From Paraburkholderia silvatlantica (GTDB taxonomy: Bacteria > Pseudomonadota > Gammaproteobacteria > Burkholderiales > Burkholderiaceae), in NCBI RefSeq assembly GCF_003096715.1, contig NZ_QEOL01000042.1, forward strand, positions 1-44,928: 44,928 nt of DNA, read 5' to 3'. Positions 26,517 to 34,720 of the stretch are shown piece by piece. Positions within the stretch are counted from its first letter, which is position 1, and each line of letters begins with the position of its first letter. A program made the position numbers and the translations under genes. The notes under the pieces were generated by a model. That model had not been told where the DNA came from and did no database searches. It saw only the letters and a program-made list of their open reading frames with translations.

Positions 26517-29500
26517 GTGAAGTCTTCAGGCTCGGCGCGCGCAGAGCGCCGCAACACCGCATCGCAGAACGCATCCTCGAAGGCCGCATCGGCCACGCCG
26601 TCCACGAAACCGCCGAAGACGACGAAGACCACGAAATCCACGAAATCCACGGCGGCCAAGCCGGCCGCCCAGGCTGCAAAGGCGGCGAAGACGCCGAAGG
26701 CCGAGAAAGTGACGAAGGCCACGCGGGCGGCGAAGGCGCCGAAAGCGGGCGCCGGCGCTTCGCGCAATGGCCGCGCGCGCGACGACAAGGACCAGCCGCT
26801 CTTCGAAGACATCCGGTACCTGGGCCGCCTGCTCGGCGAGGTGCTGCGCGAGCAGGAAGGCGACGCCGTGTTCGACATCGTGGAAACCATTCGTCAGACC
26901 GCCGTGCGCTTTCGCCGCGAAGACGACAACGCCGACGCGCTCGCCCTGGAAAAGCAGCTGCGCGCGCTCTCGCCCGAGCAGACCGTAAGCGTCGTGCGCG
27001 CGTTCAGCTACTTCTCGCATCTCGCGAACATCGCTGAAGACCGCCACCGCAACCGCCGCCGCCGCATTCACGACCTCGCGGGGTCGGCGCCGCAGGCGGG
27101 CACCATCGCGCATTCGCTCGAACGTCTCGCGCTTGCGGGCGCGGCCGCGACACCGGTGCTCCAGCAGTTTTTCAACGACGCGCTGATCGTCCCCGTGCTC
27201 ACCGCGCACCCCACGGAAGTGCAGCGCAAGAGCACGCTCGACTCGCAGCACGACATCGCGCGCCTGCTCGCCGAGCGCGACCAGCCGCTCACGCATCGCG
27301 AACTCGAGCACAACGAATCGCTCCTGCGCGCGCGCGTGACCTCGCTCTGGCAAACGCGCATGCTGCGCGAGTCGCGCCTGACCGTCGGCGACGAAATCGA
27401 AAACGCGCTTTCGTATTACCACACGACCTTCCTCACCGAGATCCCGGCACTCTACGGCGAGATCGAAACGCAGCTGAAAGAGCACGGCCTTTCGGCGCGC
27501 CTGCCCGCTTTCTTCCAGATGGGCAGCTGGATCGGCGGCGACCGCGACGGCAACCCGAACGTCACGGCCGCCACGCTCGAAGAAGCGAGCGAGCGCCAGG
27601 CGCAGGTGATCCTGCAGCATTACCTCGACGAAGTGCATCGCCTGGGTGCCGAGCTTTCGGTGTCGAACCTGCTCGCGGGCGCAAGCGCCGAGCTGAAGGC
27701 GCTGGCCGAAGCCTCGCCCGATCAGTCGCCGCATCGCGTGGACGAGCCGTATCGCCGCGCGCTGATCGGCGTGTACACGCGCCTTGCCGCCAGCGCGCGC
27801 GTGCGTCTGGGCGAAGGCGTGGTGGCCGTGCGCAGCGCGGGCCGCAACGCCGCGCCCGTGCGCGCCACGCCCTACGCCGACGCGGACGAATTCTCGCGCG
27901 ACCTGCATATCCTGATGGATTCGCTCGCCGAGCATCACGGCGCGTCGCTCGCCACCACGCGGCTTGCGCCGCTCATGCGCGCCGTCGACGTGTTCGGCTT
28001 CCATCTCGCCTCGATCGATTTGCGCCAGAGCTCGGACATCCACGAAGCCGTGATTGCGGAGCTGCTCGCGCGCGCCGGTGTCGAGGCCGACTACGCGGCG
28101 CTGTCCGAAGAGGACAAGCAGATCGTGCTGCTCGCGCAGCTCGCCGATCCGCGCACGCTGCGCTCGCCGTACCTGGACTATTCCGACCTCGTGAAGAGCG
28201 AGCTGGGCGTGCTGGAAATGGCGCGCGTGACGCGCGAGAAGTTCGGCGCGCGCGCGGTGCGCAACTACATCATCTCGCACACCGAAACGGTTTCCGACCT
28301 GCTCGAAGTGATGCTGCTGCAGAAGGAAACCGGCCTCATGCGCGGGCGCCTCGGCCACGCGGAGGACCCCGCGAAGGCCGCGCTGATGGTGATCCCGCTC
28401 TTCGAGACGATTCCCGACTTGCGCCACGCGCCGGGCATCATGCGCGACCTGCTCGCGCTGCCGGGCATCGACGGCATCGTCGAGCACCAGGGCAACGAGC
28501 AGGAGATCATGCTCGGCTACTCGGACAGCAACAAGGACGGCGGCTTCCTCACCTCGAACTGGGAGCTGTACCGCGCGGAGCTGGCGCTCGTCGCGCTCTA
28601 CAAGCAGCGCGGCATCACGCTGCGCCTGTTCCACGGCCGCGGCGGCACGGTGGGCCGTGGAGGCGGCCCGACCTACAACGCGATCCTCTCGCAGCCGCCG
28701 GGCACGGTGGAAGGCCAGATCCGCCTCACGGAACAGGGCGAAGTCATCGCGAGCAAGTTCGGCAATCCGGAGATCGGCCGCCGCAACCTCGAAACGGTGA
28801 TCGCCGCGACCCTCGAAGCGACGCTGCTGCCGATGGGGGGCGCGAGCAACGCGCCCGACGAACTGCCCGCGTTCGAAGAGACGATGCAGCATCTCTCCGA
28901 CGCCGCGATGGCCGCGTACCGCTCGCTCGTGTACGAGACGCCCGGCTTCACCGACTACTTCTTCGCCTCGACGCCGATCACGGAAATCGCGGAGCTGAAC
29001 ATCGGCAGCCGCCCGGCCTCGCGCAAGCTGCAGGACCCGAAGAACCGCAAGATCGACGATCTGCGCGCGATTCCGTGGGGCTTCTCGTGGGGCCAATGCC
29101 GCCTGCTGCTCACGGGCTGGTACGGCTTTGGCAGCGCGGTGGCCTCGTATCTCGACGACGCGGGCAGCGACGCCGAGCGCGCGCGCCGACTTGCGATGTT
29201 CAAGAAGATGTACAAGACCTGGCCGTTCTTCTCGAACCTGCTCTCGAACATGGACATGACGCTCGCGAAGACCGACCTCGCGGTGGCCTCGCGCTACGCG
29301 CAGCTTGTCGCGGACAAGAAACTGCGCAAGCTCGTGTTCGAGCGCATCGTGGCCGAATGGGAGCGCACGACGAAGGTGCTCGGCGAGATCACGGGCGCAG
29401 CCGGTCGGCTGGCCGATAACCCGCTGCTCGCGCGCTCGATCAAGAACCGCTTCCCGTATCTCGATCCTTTGAATCACTTGCAGGTGGAGCTGATCAAACG

Positions 29501-29591
29501 CTATCGCGCCGGTGACCCGAGCCCGCGCGTGCGGCGCGGTATTCATCTGACGATCAACGGGATTGCGGCGGGGCTGCGCAATACGGGTTGA
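26517..29591 (+). CDS. ppc: Phosphoenolpyruvate carboxylase with basic N-terminal tail
   Basis: A 1024-residue enzyme that fixes bicarbonate onto phosphoenolpyruvate to give oxaloacetate and refill the TCA cycle. Catalytic His231 lies in LTAHPTEVQRKST. The glycine loop GRGGTVGRGGGPT and the segment GYSDSNKDGG are intact, as is the C-terminal AAGLRNTG. The start is a GTG at 26517 with AAGGA upstream. Residues 1 to about 90 form a Lys/Ala/Thr-rich extension (for example KTTKTTKSTKSTAAK) not needed for the fold, so the protein is longer than the usual 880 residues. Conserved sequence begins at QPLFEDIRYLGRLLG. It is monocistronic and ends at a terminator. Confidence 0.96.
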   Translation: MKSSGSARAERRNTASQNASSKAASATPSTKPPKTTKTTKSTKSTAAKPAAQAAKAAKTPKAEKVTKATRAAKAPKAGAGASRNGRARDDKDQPLFEDIRYLGRLLGEVLREQEGDAVFDIVETIRQTAVRFRREDDNADALALEKQLRALSPEQTVSVVRAFSYFSHLANIAEDRHRNRRRRIHDLAGSAPQAGTIAHSLERLALAGAAATPVLQQFFNDALIVPVLTAHPTEVQRKSTLDSQHDIARLLAERDQPLTHRELEHNESLLRARVTSLWQTRMLRESRLTVGDEIENALSYYHTTFLTEIPALYGEIETQLKEHGLSARLPAFFQMGSWIGGDRDGNPNVTAATLEEASERQAQVILQHYLDEVHRLGAELSVSNLLAGASAELKALAEASPDQSPHRVDEPYRRALIGVYTRLAASARVRLGEGVVAVRSAGRNAAPVRATPYADADEFSRDLHILMDSLAEHHGASLATTRLAPLMRAVDVFGFHLASIDLRQSSDIHEAVIAELLARAGVEADYAALSEEDKQIVLLAQLADPRTLRSPYLDYSDLVKSELGVLEMARVTREKFGARAVRNYIISHTETVSDLLEVMLLQKETGLMRGRLGHAEDPAKAALMVIPLFETIPDLRHAPGIMRDLLALPGIDGIVEHQGNEQEIMLGYSDSNKDGGFLTSNWELYRAELALVALYKQRGITLRLFHGRGGTVGRGGGPTYNAILSQPPGTVEGQIRLTEQGEVIASKFGNPEIGRRNLETVIAATLEATLLPMGGASNAPDELPAFEETMQHLSDAAMAAYRSLVYETPGFTDYFFASTPITEIAELNIGSRPASRKLQDPKNRKIDDLRAIPWGFSWGQCRLLLTGWYGFGSAVASYLDDAGSDAERARRLAMFKKMYKTWPFFSNLLSNMDMTLAKTDLAVASRYAQLVADKKLRKLVFERIVAEWERTTKVLGEITGAAGRLADNPLLARSIKNRFPYLDPLNHLQVELIKRYRAGDPSPRVRRGIHLTINGIAAGLRNTG

Positions 29592-29614
29592 GCGTTCGCG
29601 CTGGGCTGATGTGC

Positions 29615-29653
29615 AAACGGCGTCGTGACCTCGCGGGCACGACGCCGTTTTTT
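29615..29653 (+). terminator. Terminator after ppc
   Basis: Perfect 13-base arms AAACGGCGTCGTG and CACGACGCCGTTT enclose a 10-base loop; six T residues run from the end of the stem to 29653. It may also serve the convergent methyltransferase gene. Confidence 0.88.
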
Positions 29654-29670
29654 GTTGCCGCAGCCTGGCT

Positions 29671-30435
29671 TCAATCGCGCCGCGTCGCCTCGATCATCAG
29701 TGCATCGAGCTTGAACGACAAATCGCTCTGCACATCGAAGTATCCACGCACCTCATCCGGCGCGCGCTCCCACATCGAGCGGATCGCGCTCACGCGCTCG
29801 GGCGGCGTACGCATGCGCGCGACCCACGAATCGAAATCGAGCGCGATGCGCCAGCGCTCGCTCACCTTCGCATCGAAGCCGGCGGCGTCGAGCATCGCGA
29901 GCCACTCGTCGGCGCGGTAGTCGCGGATGTGCGACGCATCGCGCAACAGTTCGATCGCCTGAATATGCGTGTCGTAAAGCGGATCGTCGATGCCCGCGAT
30001 ATCGATGAACTTCAGCCGCCCGCCCGGCTTGAGCACGCGGTGCACTTCGGCCAGTGCGCGCGGCACATCGCGCCAGTGGTGCGCACTCATGCGGCTCACG
30101 GCCCAGTTGAAGCTCGCGTCGGCGAACGGCAGCGCTTCCGCCGCGCCCTGCTGCGTGCGCACGGTCGTCAAGCCGCGCTCCTTCGCGGCGGCCTCGACCG
30201 TCGCGAGCATCTGCGGAGCAATGTCGTAGGCCACGACTTCGCGCACGTGCGGCGCGACGGCGAAGCTCGCGTGGCCCGCGCCGCAGCCCATGTCCAGCAC
30301 CGTCGCATTGCCGCAGGTGGCCGCGAAGGTCGCGGCGAGGTTCTCCAGATCCGCGCCGCTCGCGTGGACCTGGCTCGTGAGGTAGGCGGCGGCGGTCGAG
30401 CCGAATGCGTCGGCGACCTGATCGTGATGCTTCAT
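29671..30435 (-). CDS. Class I SAM-dependent methyltransferase
   Basis: A 254-residue methyltransferase of the UbiE/Coq5-like class. The SAM-binding motif I is VLDMGCGAGHAS at 46-57, followed by VVAYDIAPQML with the acidic residue that binds the ribose, and QGAAEALPFAD and HRVLKPGGRLKFIDI. The substrate is unknown; it is not the ubiquinone enzyme itself. AAGGAG lies 7 bases upstream of the ATG at 30435, which settles the start against longer frames. It is divergent from an XRE-type regulator gene with shared inverted repeats between them. Confidence 0.9.
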   Translation of the reverse strand: MKHHDQVADAFGSTAAAYLTSQVHASGADLENLAATFAATCGNATVLDMGCGAGHASFAVAPHVREVVAYDIAPQMLATVEAAAKERGLTTVRTQQGAAEALPFADASFNWAVSRMSAHHWRDVPRALAEVHRVLKPGGRLKFIDIAGIDDPLYDTHIQAIELLRDASHIRDYRADEWLAMLDAAGFDAKVSERWRIALDFDSWVARMRTPPERVSAIRSMWERAPDEVRGYFDVQSDLSFKLDALMIEATRRD

Positions 30436-30527
30436 CGCATGCTCCTTTTGCGGGTTCTTATGCAGTGCTCTATGTGGGGCGCGAAGCGTCGAGCGCCGCG
30501 CGCCGCGGATTCGGCCATCTCCGGGCT

Positions 30528-30611
30528 GTCTGACGCGGCGGCCCGTCGCTGCGTCAGACGCTACAATAGAGGCCGTTTTGTACCAGTACAAGTTAAGCGA
30601 TTATTCTGGTA
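30528..30611. promoter_or_regulatory. Candidate operators between methyltransferase and XRE regulator
   Basis: Three inverted repeats lie here. GTCTGACGC (30528-30536) pairs with GCGTCAGAC (30551-30559). TTGTAC-CA-GTACAA spans 30578-30591. TACCAG (30581-30586) pairs with CTGGTA (30606-30611). A -10-like TACAAT lies at 30562. The XRE regulator next door is the likely binder and may repress itself and the methyltransferase gene. Confidence 0.5.
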
Positions 30612-30635
30612 TCGCCGCCACCCGCCCCACGCCCA

Positions 30636-31460
30636 ATGAGCCTCGACACGCCTGCCGCCGCCAGCGGCTCCGCCAAAACCCTCGACGCGACGCCCGCCCG
30701 CGCGCTCGGCGAATTCATCCGCGCCCATCGCGAGCGGCTTTCGCCCGCGGAGGTCGGCCTGCCGCCGGGCCCGCGCCGCCGCACGCCGGGCCTGCGACGC
30801 GAAGAAGTCGCGCAGTTGTGCGGCGTGAGCCCGACCTGGTACACGTGGATCGAGCAGGGGCGCCCCGTCTCGGCCTCGGCGGACGCGCTCGCGCGCATCG
30901 CCGTCGCGCTGCGGCTCTCGCGCGCCGAGCGCGCCTATCTGTTCGAGCTGGCCGCGCAGCGCGACCCCGCCGAACCCGATCCGGCCGCCGCCGCGGACGC
31001 GCCGGCCACGCTGCTGCAAACGGTGAAGCTCGTGGACGCCCCCGCCTACGTGCTCGACCGCCAGTGGACCGCGCTCGCCTGGAACGCGCATGCGGCGGAC
31101 CTCTTCACGGGCTGGCTCGACGGCGGGCACGACCGCAACCTGCTGCGCTTCACGTTCACCGAGCCGCTCGGACGCGAGCTGATCCTGGATTGGGAAACGC
31201 GCGCGCGGCGCCTCGCCGCCGAGTTCCGCGCCGACTCCATCCGCCACCTGAACGACGCGCCCACGCGCGCGCTGATCGACTCGCTGATCGCCGCGAGCGA
31301 CGCGTTCGCGCGCTTCTGGGCCTCGCAGGACGTGTTCGAACGCGAGGGCGGCCGGCGCGAGTTCAACCATCCGCGCCACGGCCGCATCGCCTACGACCAG
31401 ATCACCTTCAAGCCCGCGCACCGCGAAGATCTCAAGCTCGTGGTGCTGGTGCGGCTCTGA
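30636..31460 (+). CDS. XRE-type regulator with MmyB-like ligand domain
   Basis: A 274-residue DNA-binding regulator. The N-terminal helix-turn-helix at about 20-95 includes RTPGLRREEVAQLCGVSPTWYTWIEQGR and ADALARIAVALRLSRAERAYLFELA. The C-terminal part, about 125-270, with the VLDRQWTALAWNAHAADLF segment and HPRHGRIAYDQITFKP, matches the MmyB-like ligand-binding domain, a PAS-like fold suggested to bind fatty acids in some members. It lies divergent from the methyltransferase gene, which is its most likely target. No strong ribosome binding site is visible before the ATG. Confidence 0.9.
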   Translation: MSLDTPAAASGSAKTLDATPARALGEFIRAHRERLSPAEVGLPPGPRRRTPGLRREEVAQLCGVSPTWYTWIEQGRPVSASADALARIAVALRLSRAERAYLFELAAQRDPAEPDPAAAADAPATLLQTVKLVDAPAYVLDRQWTALAWNAHAADLFTGWLDGGHDRNLLRFTFTEPLGRELILDWETRARRLAAEFRADSIRHLNDAPTRALIDSLIAASDAFARFWASQDVFEREGGRREFNHPRHGRIAYDQITFKPAHREDLKLVVLVRL

Positions 31461-31503
31461 GCGGCGCGGTCCGCCTGGCGGCGTTCTGGCAGACCGCCAA
31501 TGT

Positions 31504-31509
31504 TAAAAT
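31504..31509 (+). promoter_or_regulatory. -10-like TAAAAT upstream of argH
   Basis: TAAAAT followed by CG lies 91 bases before the argH start. No clear -35 element is present. Confidence 0.35.
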
Positions 31510-31599
31510 CGGGATCTTTCCCGCCGTGCCTGACGTAATGCACCGCAATGCGCCGCGCGGCACGCCTTCTCACCGCTTGCTCGTTCACGCCCCATCACC

Positions 31600-33006
31600 A
31601 TGACGTCCCAACTGCACAAAAAAGGCGAAGCCTGGTCGGCTCGCTTCTCCGAACCCATGTCGGAGCTGGTCAAGCGCTACACGTCGTCGGTCTTCTTCGA
31701 CAAGCGCCTTGCGCTCGTCGATATCGAGGGCTCGCTCGCGCACGCGTCGATGCTGGCCGCGCAGAAGATCATCTCCGCCGACGACCTCGCCGCCATCCAG
31801 GGCGGCATGGCGAAGATCAAGGGCGAGATCGAGCGCGGTGAATTCGAATGGCTGCTCGACCTCGAAGACGTGCACCTGAACATCGAAGCGCGCCTGACCG
31901 CCCTGATCGGCGACGCGGGCAAGCGCCTGCACACGGGCCGCTCGCGCAACGACCAGGTCGCGACCGACATCCGCCTGTGGCTGCGCGGCGAGATCGACCG
32001 CATCGGCGGGCTGCTCGGCGGCCTGCGCGGCGCGCTGCTCGACCTCGCTGAACAGCACTCGGGCACGATCATGCCCGGCTTCACGCACCTGCAAGTGGCG
32101 CAGCCGGTCACCTTCGGCCATCACCTGCTCGCCTACGTGGAAATGTTCACGCGCGATGCCGAGCGCATGGCGGACTGCCGCAAGCGCGTGAACCGTCTGC
32201 CGCTCGGCGCGGCGGCGCTCGCGGGCACGAGCTACCCGATCGACCGCTTCGCCGTGGCGAAGACGCTCGGCTTCGACGGCATCTGCGCAAACTCGCTCGA
32301 CGCCGTTTCCGACCGCGACTTCGCCATCGAATTCACGGCGGCGGCCGCGCTCGTGATGACGCACGTCTCGCGCTTCTCGGAAGAGCTGGTGCTGTGGATG
32401 AGCCCGCGCGTGGGCTTCATCGATCTGGCCGACCGCTTCTGCACGGGCTCGTCGATCATGCCGCAAAAGAAGAACCCGGACGTGCCGGAGCTCGCGCGCG
32501 GCAAGACCGGCCGCGTGAACGGCCATCTCATGGCGCTCCTCACGCTCATGAAGGGCCAGCCGCTCGCCTACAACAAGGACAACCAGGAAGACAAGGAGCC
32601 CCTGTTCGACACGGTCGATACCGTGGCGGACACGCTGCGCATCTTCGCGGAAATGGTCGCGGGCATCACGGTCAAGGAGCAGGCAATGCGCGCGGCGGCG
32701 CTGCAAGGCTTCTCGACGGCCACCGATCTGGCCGACTACCTCGTCAAGAAGGGCCTGCCGTTCCGCGACGCGCACGAAGCCGTGGCGCACGCGGTGCGTA
32801 TCTGCGTGGACCGCAACTGCGATCTCGCCGACCTCACGCTCGACGAGATGCGCCGCGAACTGCCGGCCGTCTCACACCTGCTGGGCGAGGACGTGTTCGA
32901 AGTGCTGACGCTCGAAGGCTCGGTTTCGGCGCGCAACCATCCGGGCGGCACCGCGCCCGAGCAGGTGCGTGCGGCCATCGCGGCGGCGCGCGCAGCGCTC
33001 AGGTAA
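31600..33006 (+). CDS. argH: Argininosuccinate lyase
   Basis: A 468-residue enzyme that splits argininosuccinate into arginine and fumarate, the last step of arginine synthesis. The fumarase/aspartase superfamily signature GSSIMPQKKNPD lies at 283-294 with the catalytic Ser285 loop, and His163 in GFTHLQVAQP is the second catalytic residue. HTGRSRNDQVATD at 111-123 is the other conserved box. The full usual length is present. The bestrophin-like gene follows after 40 bases and may be read from the same transcript. Confidence 0.97.
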   Translation: MTSQLHKKGEAWSARFSEPMSELVKRYTSSVFFDKRLALVDIEGSLAHASMLAAQKIISADDLAAIQGGMAKIKGEIERGEFEWLLDLEDVHLNIEARLTALIGDAGKRLHTGRSRNDQVATDIRLWLRGEIDRIGGLLGGLRGALLDLAEQHSGTIMPGFTHLQVAQPVTFGHHLLAYVEMFTRDAERMADCRKRVNRLPLGAAALAGTSYPIDRFAVAKTLGFDGICANSLDAVSDRDFAIEFTAAAALVMTHVSRFSEELVLWMSPRVGFIDLADRFCTGSSIMPQKKNPDVPELARGKTGRVNGHLMALLTLMKGQPLAYNKDNQEDKEPLFDTVDTVADTLRIFAEMVAGITVKEQAMRAAALQGFSTATDLADYLVKKGLPFRDAHEAVAHAVRICVDRNCDLADLTLDEMRRELPAVSHLLGEDVFEVLTLEGSVSARNHPGGTAPEQVRAAIAAARAALR

Positions 33007-33016
33007 GCGCAGCGTA

Positions 33017-33035
33017 GCGGGCGCAAAGCGCCCGC
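33017..33035 (+). terminator. Short hairpin after argH
   Basis: Arms GCGGGCGC and GCGCCCGC enclose AAA, 10 bases after the argH stop and just before the next start codon. It lacks a T tract, so it may attenuate or affect translation rather than terminate. Confidence 0.4.
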
Positions 33036-33046
33036 ACCCCCGCCCC

Positions 33047-33976
33047 ATGATCGTCCGCCCGCATCTCCACTGGTTCCGCATGCTGCTCGCGTGGCGCGGT
33101 TCCGTGCTGCCGCAGCTTCTGCCGCGCCTTTTCATCGTGCTGGTCCTCTCGATCATCGCAGTGGCCGCGCACGATCACATCCTCAAGCTCACGGTCAACC
33201 TGAGCACCGTGCCGTTCTCGCTGATCGGCATTGCGCTCGCGGTGTTTCTCGGCTTTCGCAACAGCGCGAGCTACGACCGCTACTGGGAAGGCCGCAAGCT
33301 CTGGGGGCAAATGCTCAACGAGACGCGCTCGCTGGTGCGGCAAGCGCTGACGCTCCCGCGCGGCGGCGACGAAGCCGCAACGCGCGAGCGGGCGCGGGAA
33401 CTGGCCGGCCTGCTCGCTGCGCTGCCGCACGCGCTGCGCCATCAACTGCGCCATACCGACCCGCGCGCCGATCTCGAGCCCCGCCTGCCGCCCGCACTGT
33501 TCGAGCGCGTGATGGCTTCGCGCTACCGCCCGGCCACGCTCATGCTCTGCGCCTCGGAATGGGTCCGGCGCGAGACGCACGAAAGCCGCCTCGACGGCTA
33601 CGCGGTGCTCGCGTTCGAGCACAATCTCAATGGCATTTCGGATGTGATCGGCGGGTGCGAACGTATCGTCTCCACGCCGCTGCCGTTCGCCTATACGGTG
33701 ATGATTCATCGCACCGTCTACTTCTTCTGCGCGATGCTGCCGTTCGGTCTCGTCGACAGCATCGGCGGCTTGACGCCGATCTTCGCCGTGTTCGTGGCCT
33801 ACGCGTTCATGGCCCACGAGGCGATCGCCTCGCAGCTCGAAGACCCGTTCGGCACCGAAGACAACGACCTCGCGCTCAACCTGATGTCGGCGGGCATCGA
33901 GGTCGCGTTGCGCGACCTGATGGGCGAGCCCACGTCGCTGCCGGCGCGCGCACCGGAGCAGTTCATCCTCGACTGA
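33047..33976 (+). CDS. Bestrophin-like anion channel (UPF0187)
   Basis: A 309-residue membrane protein of the bacterial bestrophin family, pentameric anion or cation channels. It begins MIVRPHLHWFRMLLAWRGSVL. Hydrophobic helices lie at about 27-45 and 60-75, then the conserved LGFRNSASYDRYWEGRKLWG segment. Two further hydrophobic segments lie near 220-265, followed by the acidic loop EDPFGTEDNDLALN, which corresponds to the Ca-clasp-like region. The ATG at 33047 matches family starts; a longer frame upstream overlaps argH. The link to argH is positional only. Confidence 0.9.
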   Translation: MIVRPHLHWFRMLLAWRGSVLPQLLPRLFIVLVLSIIAVAAHDHILKLTVNLSTVPFSLIGIALAVFLGFRNSASYDRYWEGRKLWGQMLNETRSLVRQALTLPRGGDEAATRERARELAGLLAALPHALRHQLRHTDPRADLEPRLPPALFERVMASRYRPATLMLCASEWVRRETHESRLDGYAVLAFEHNLNGISDVIGGCERIVSTPLPFAYTVMIHRTVYFFCAMLPFGLVDSIGGLTPIFAVFVAYAFMAHEAIASQLEDPFGTEDNDLALNLMSAGIEVALRDLMGEPTSLPARAPEQFILD

Positions 33977-33986
33977 AGGCGTAGCC

Positions 33987-34703
33987 TCAGTGGTTGTTCA
34001 CCGTTTCGGCGAGGCGCTTCAAGGTCGCCAGGCGCGCGCCTAGCAGATCGAGCCGCGCGTGCTCGTCGATGAGCGGCGTGGTCGCATCGCGATACGCGCG
34101 CCAGTCGCCTTGTGCGCGCGAGACCGTAGGCCGCGCGTGCCTCGGCATGCGCGCATAGAGCTGACGGTAGTAGCGATTGAGGTCGTAGCTCACGTGCTCG
34201 CAGCGCGCGTCGGCGCTGCAGACGCGCGCCTTCGGCGTGTCGCCGTCGTACGCGGCCGCCTGGTTGCGCAGCGCGAGCGCGCGCTCGCGCACCGGCTGCA
34301 GGCGCATGTCCGCCTCGTACAGCTGGTAGGTGCTGCCGCTCGTGGTGGCGAACGCAGCGCCGAGCATGGTGTCCTCGGCGTCGCGCCAGGCCACCCACTT
34401 CTGCTGGCTCAGCTGCCAGCGCTTTTGCTGCGCAGCCGGCAACTTCGCGAGCAGTTGCATGAGCGCGGTGTCGGCGGCCTTGCGCCACGCGGTGCGCGCG
34501 TCGTCCATGCACTGGATCTGTCCGGCCGTCGTTGACCGGTCCGCGCGCGCGAGACACGTGCGCATGGCCGTGTCGATCGGATCGGCCGCCGCAACCTCGG
34601 CGCGCGCTGCCGGCGCCACGGCGAACAGCACCGTGGCCGCGGACAGCCCCGACACCATCGCAGCAAAATAACGCGCTAGCCGCGCCGATGAACCCCCCAA
34701 CAT
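33987..34703 (-). CDS. LprI-like secreted protein (DUF1311)
   Basis: A 238-residue protein with an N-terminal signal peptide (SARLARYFAAMVSGLSAATV, then a region ending near ARA). It carries a lysozyme-inhibitor LprI-like/DUF1311 domain with conserved cysteines in RTCLARADR, QIQCMDDAR, ARVCSADARC and the segment QQKWVAWRDAEDTM. The family includes a lysozyme inhibitor of mycobacteria, but many members have no known role. The ATG at 34703 follows GAGGGAGGGGA directly and starts 17 bases after the decarboxylase stop, which supports this start and co-transcription. Confidence 0.8.
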   Translation of the reverse strand: MLGGSSARLARYFAAMVSGLSAATVLFAVAPAARAEVAAADPIDTAMRTCLARADRSTTAGQIQCMDDARTAWRKAADTALMQLLAKLPAAQQKRWQLSQQKWVAWRDAEDTMLGAAFATTSGSTYQLYEADMRLQPVRERALALRNQAAAYDGDTPKARVCSADARCEHVSYDLNRYYRQLYARMPRHARPTVSRAQGDWRAYRDATTPLIDEHARLDLLGARLATLKRLAETVNNH

Positions 34704-34720
34704 TCCCCTCCCTCGCGCGT

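Noticed and set aside
26526..29546. A 1006-codon frame antisense to ppc
   Set aside because: It mirrors a highly conserved gene, and its composition is that of a shadow frame.
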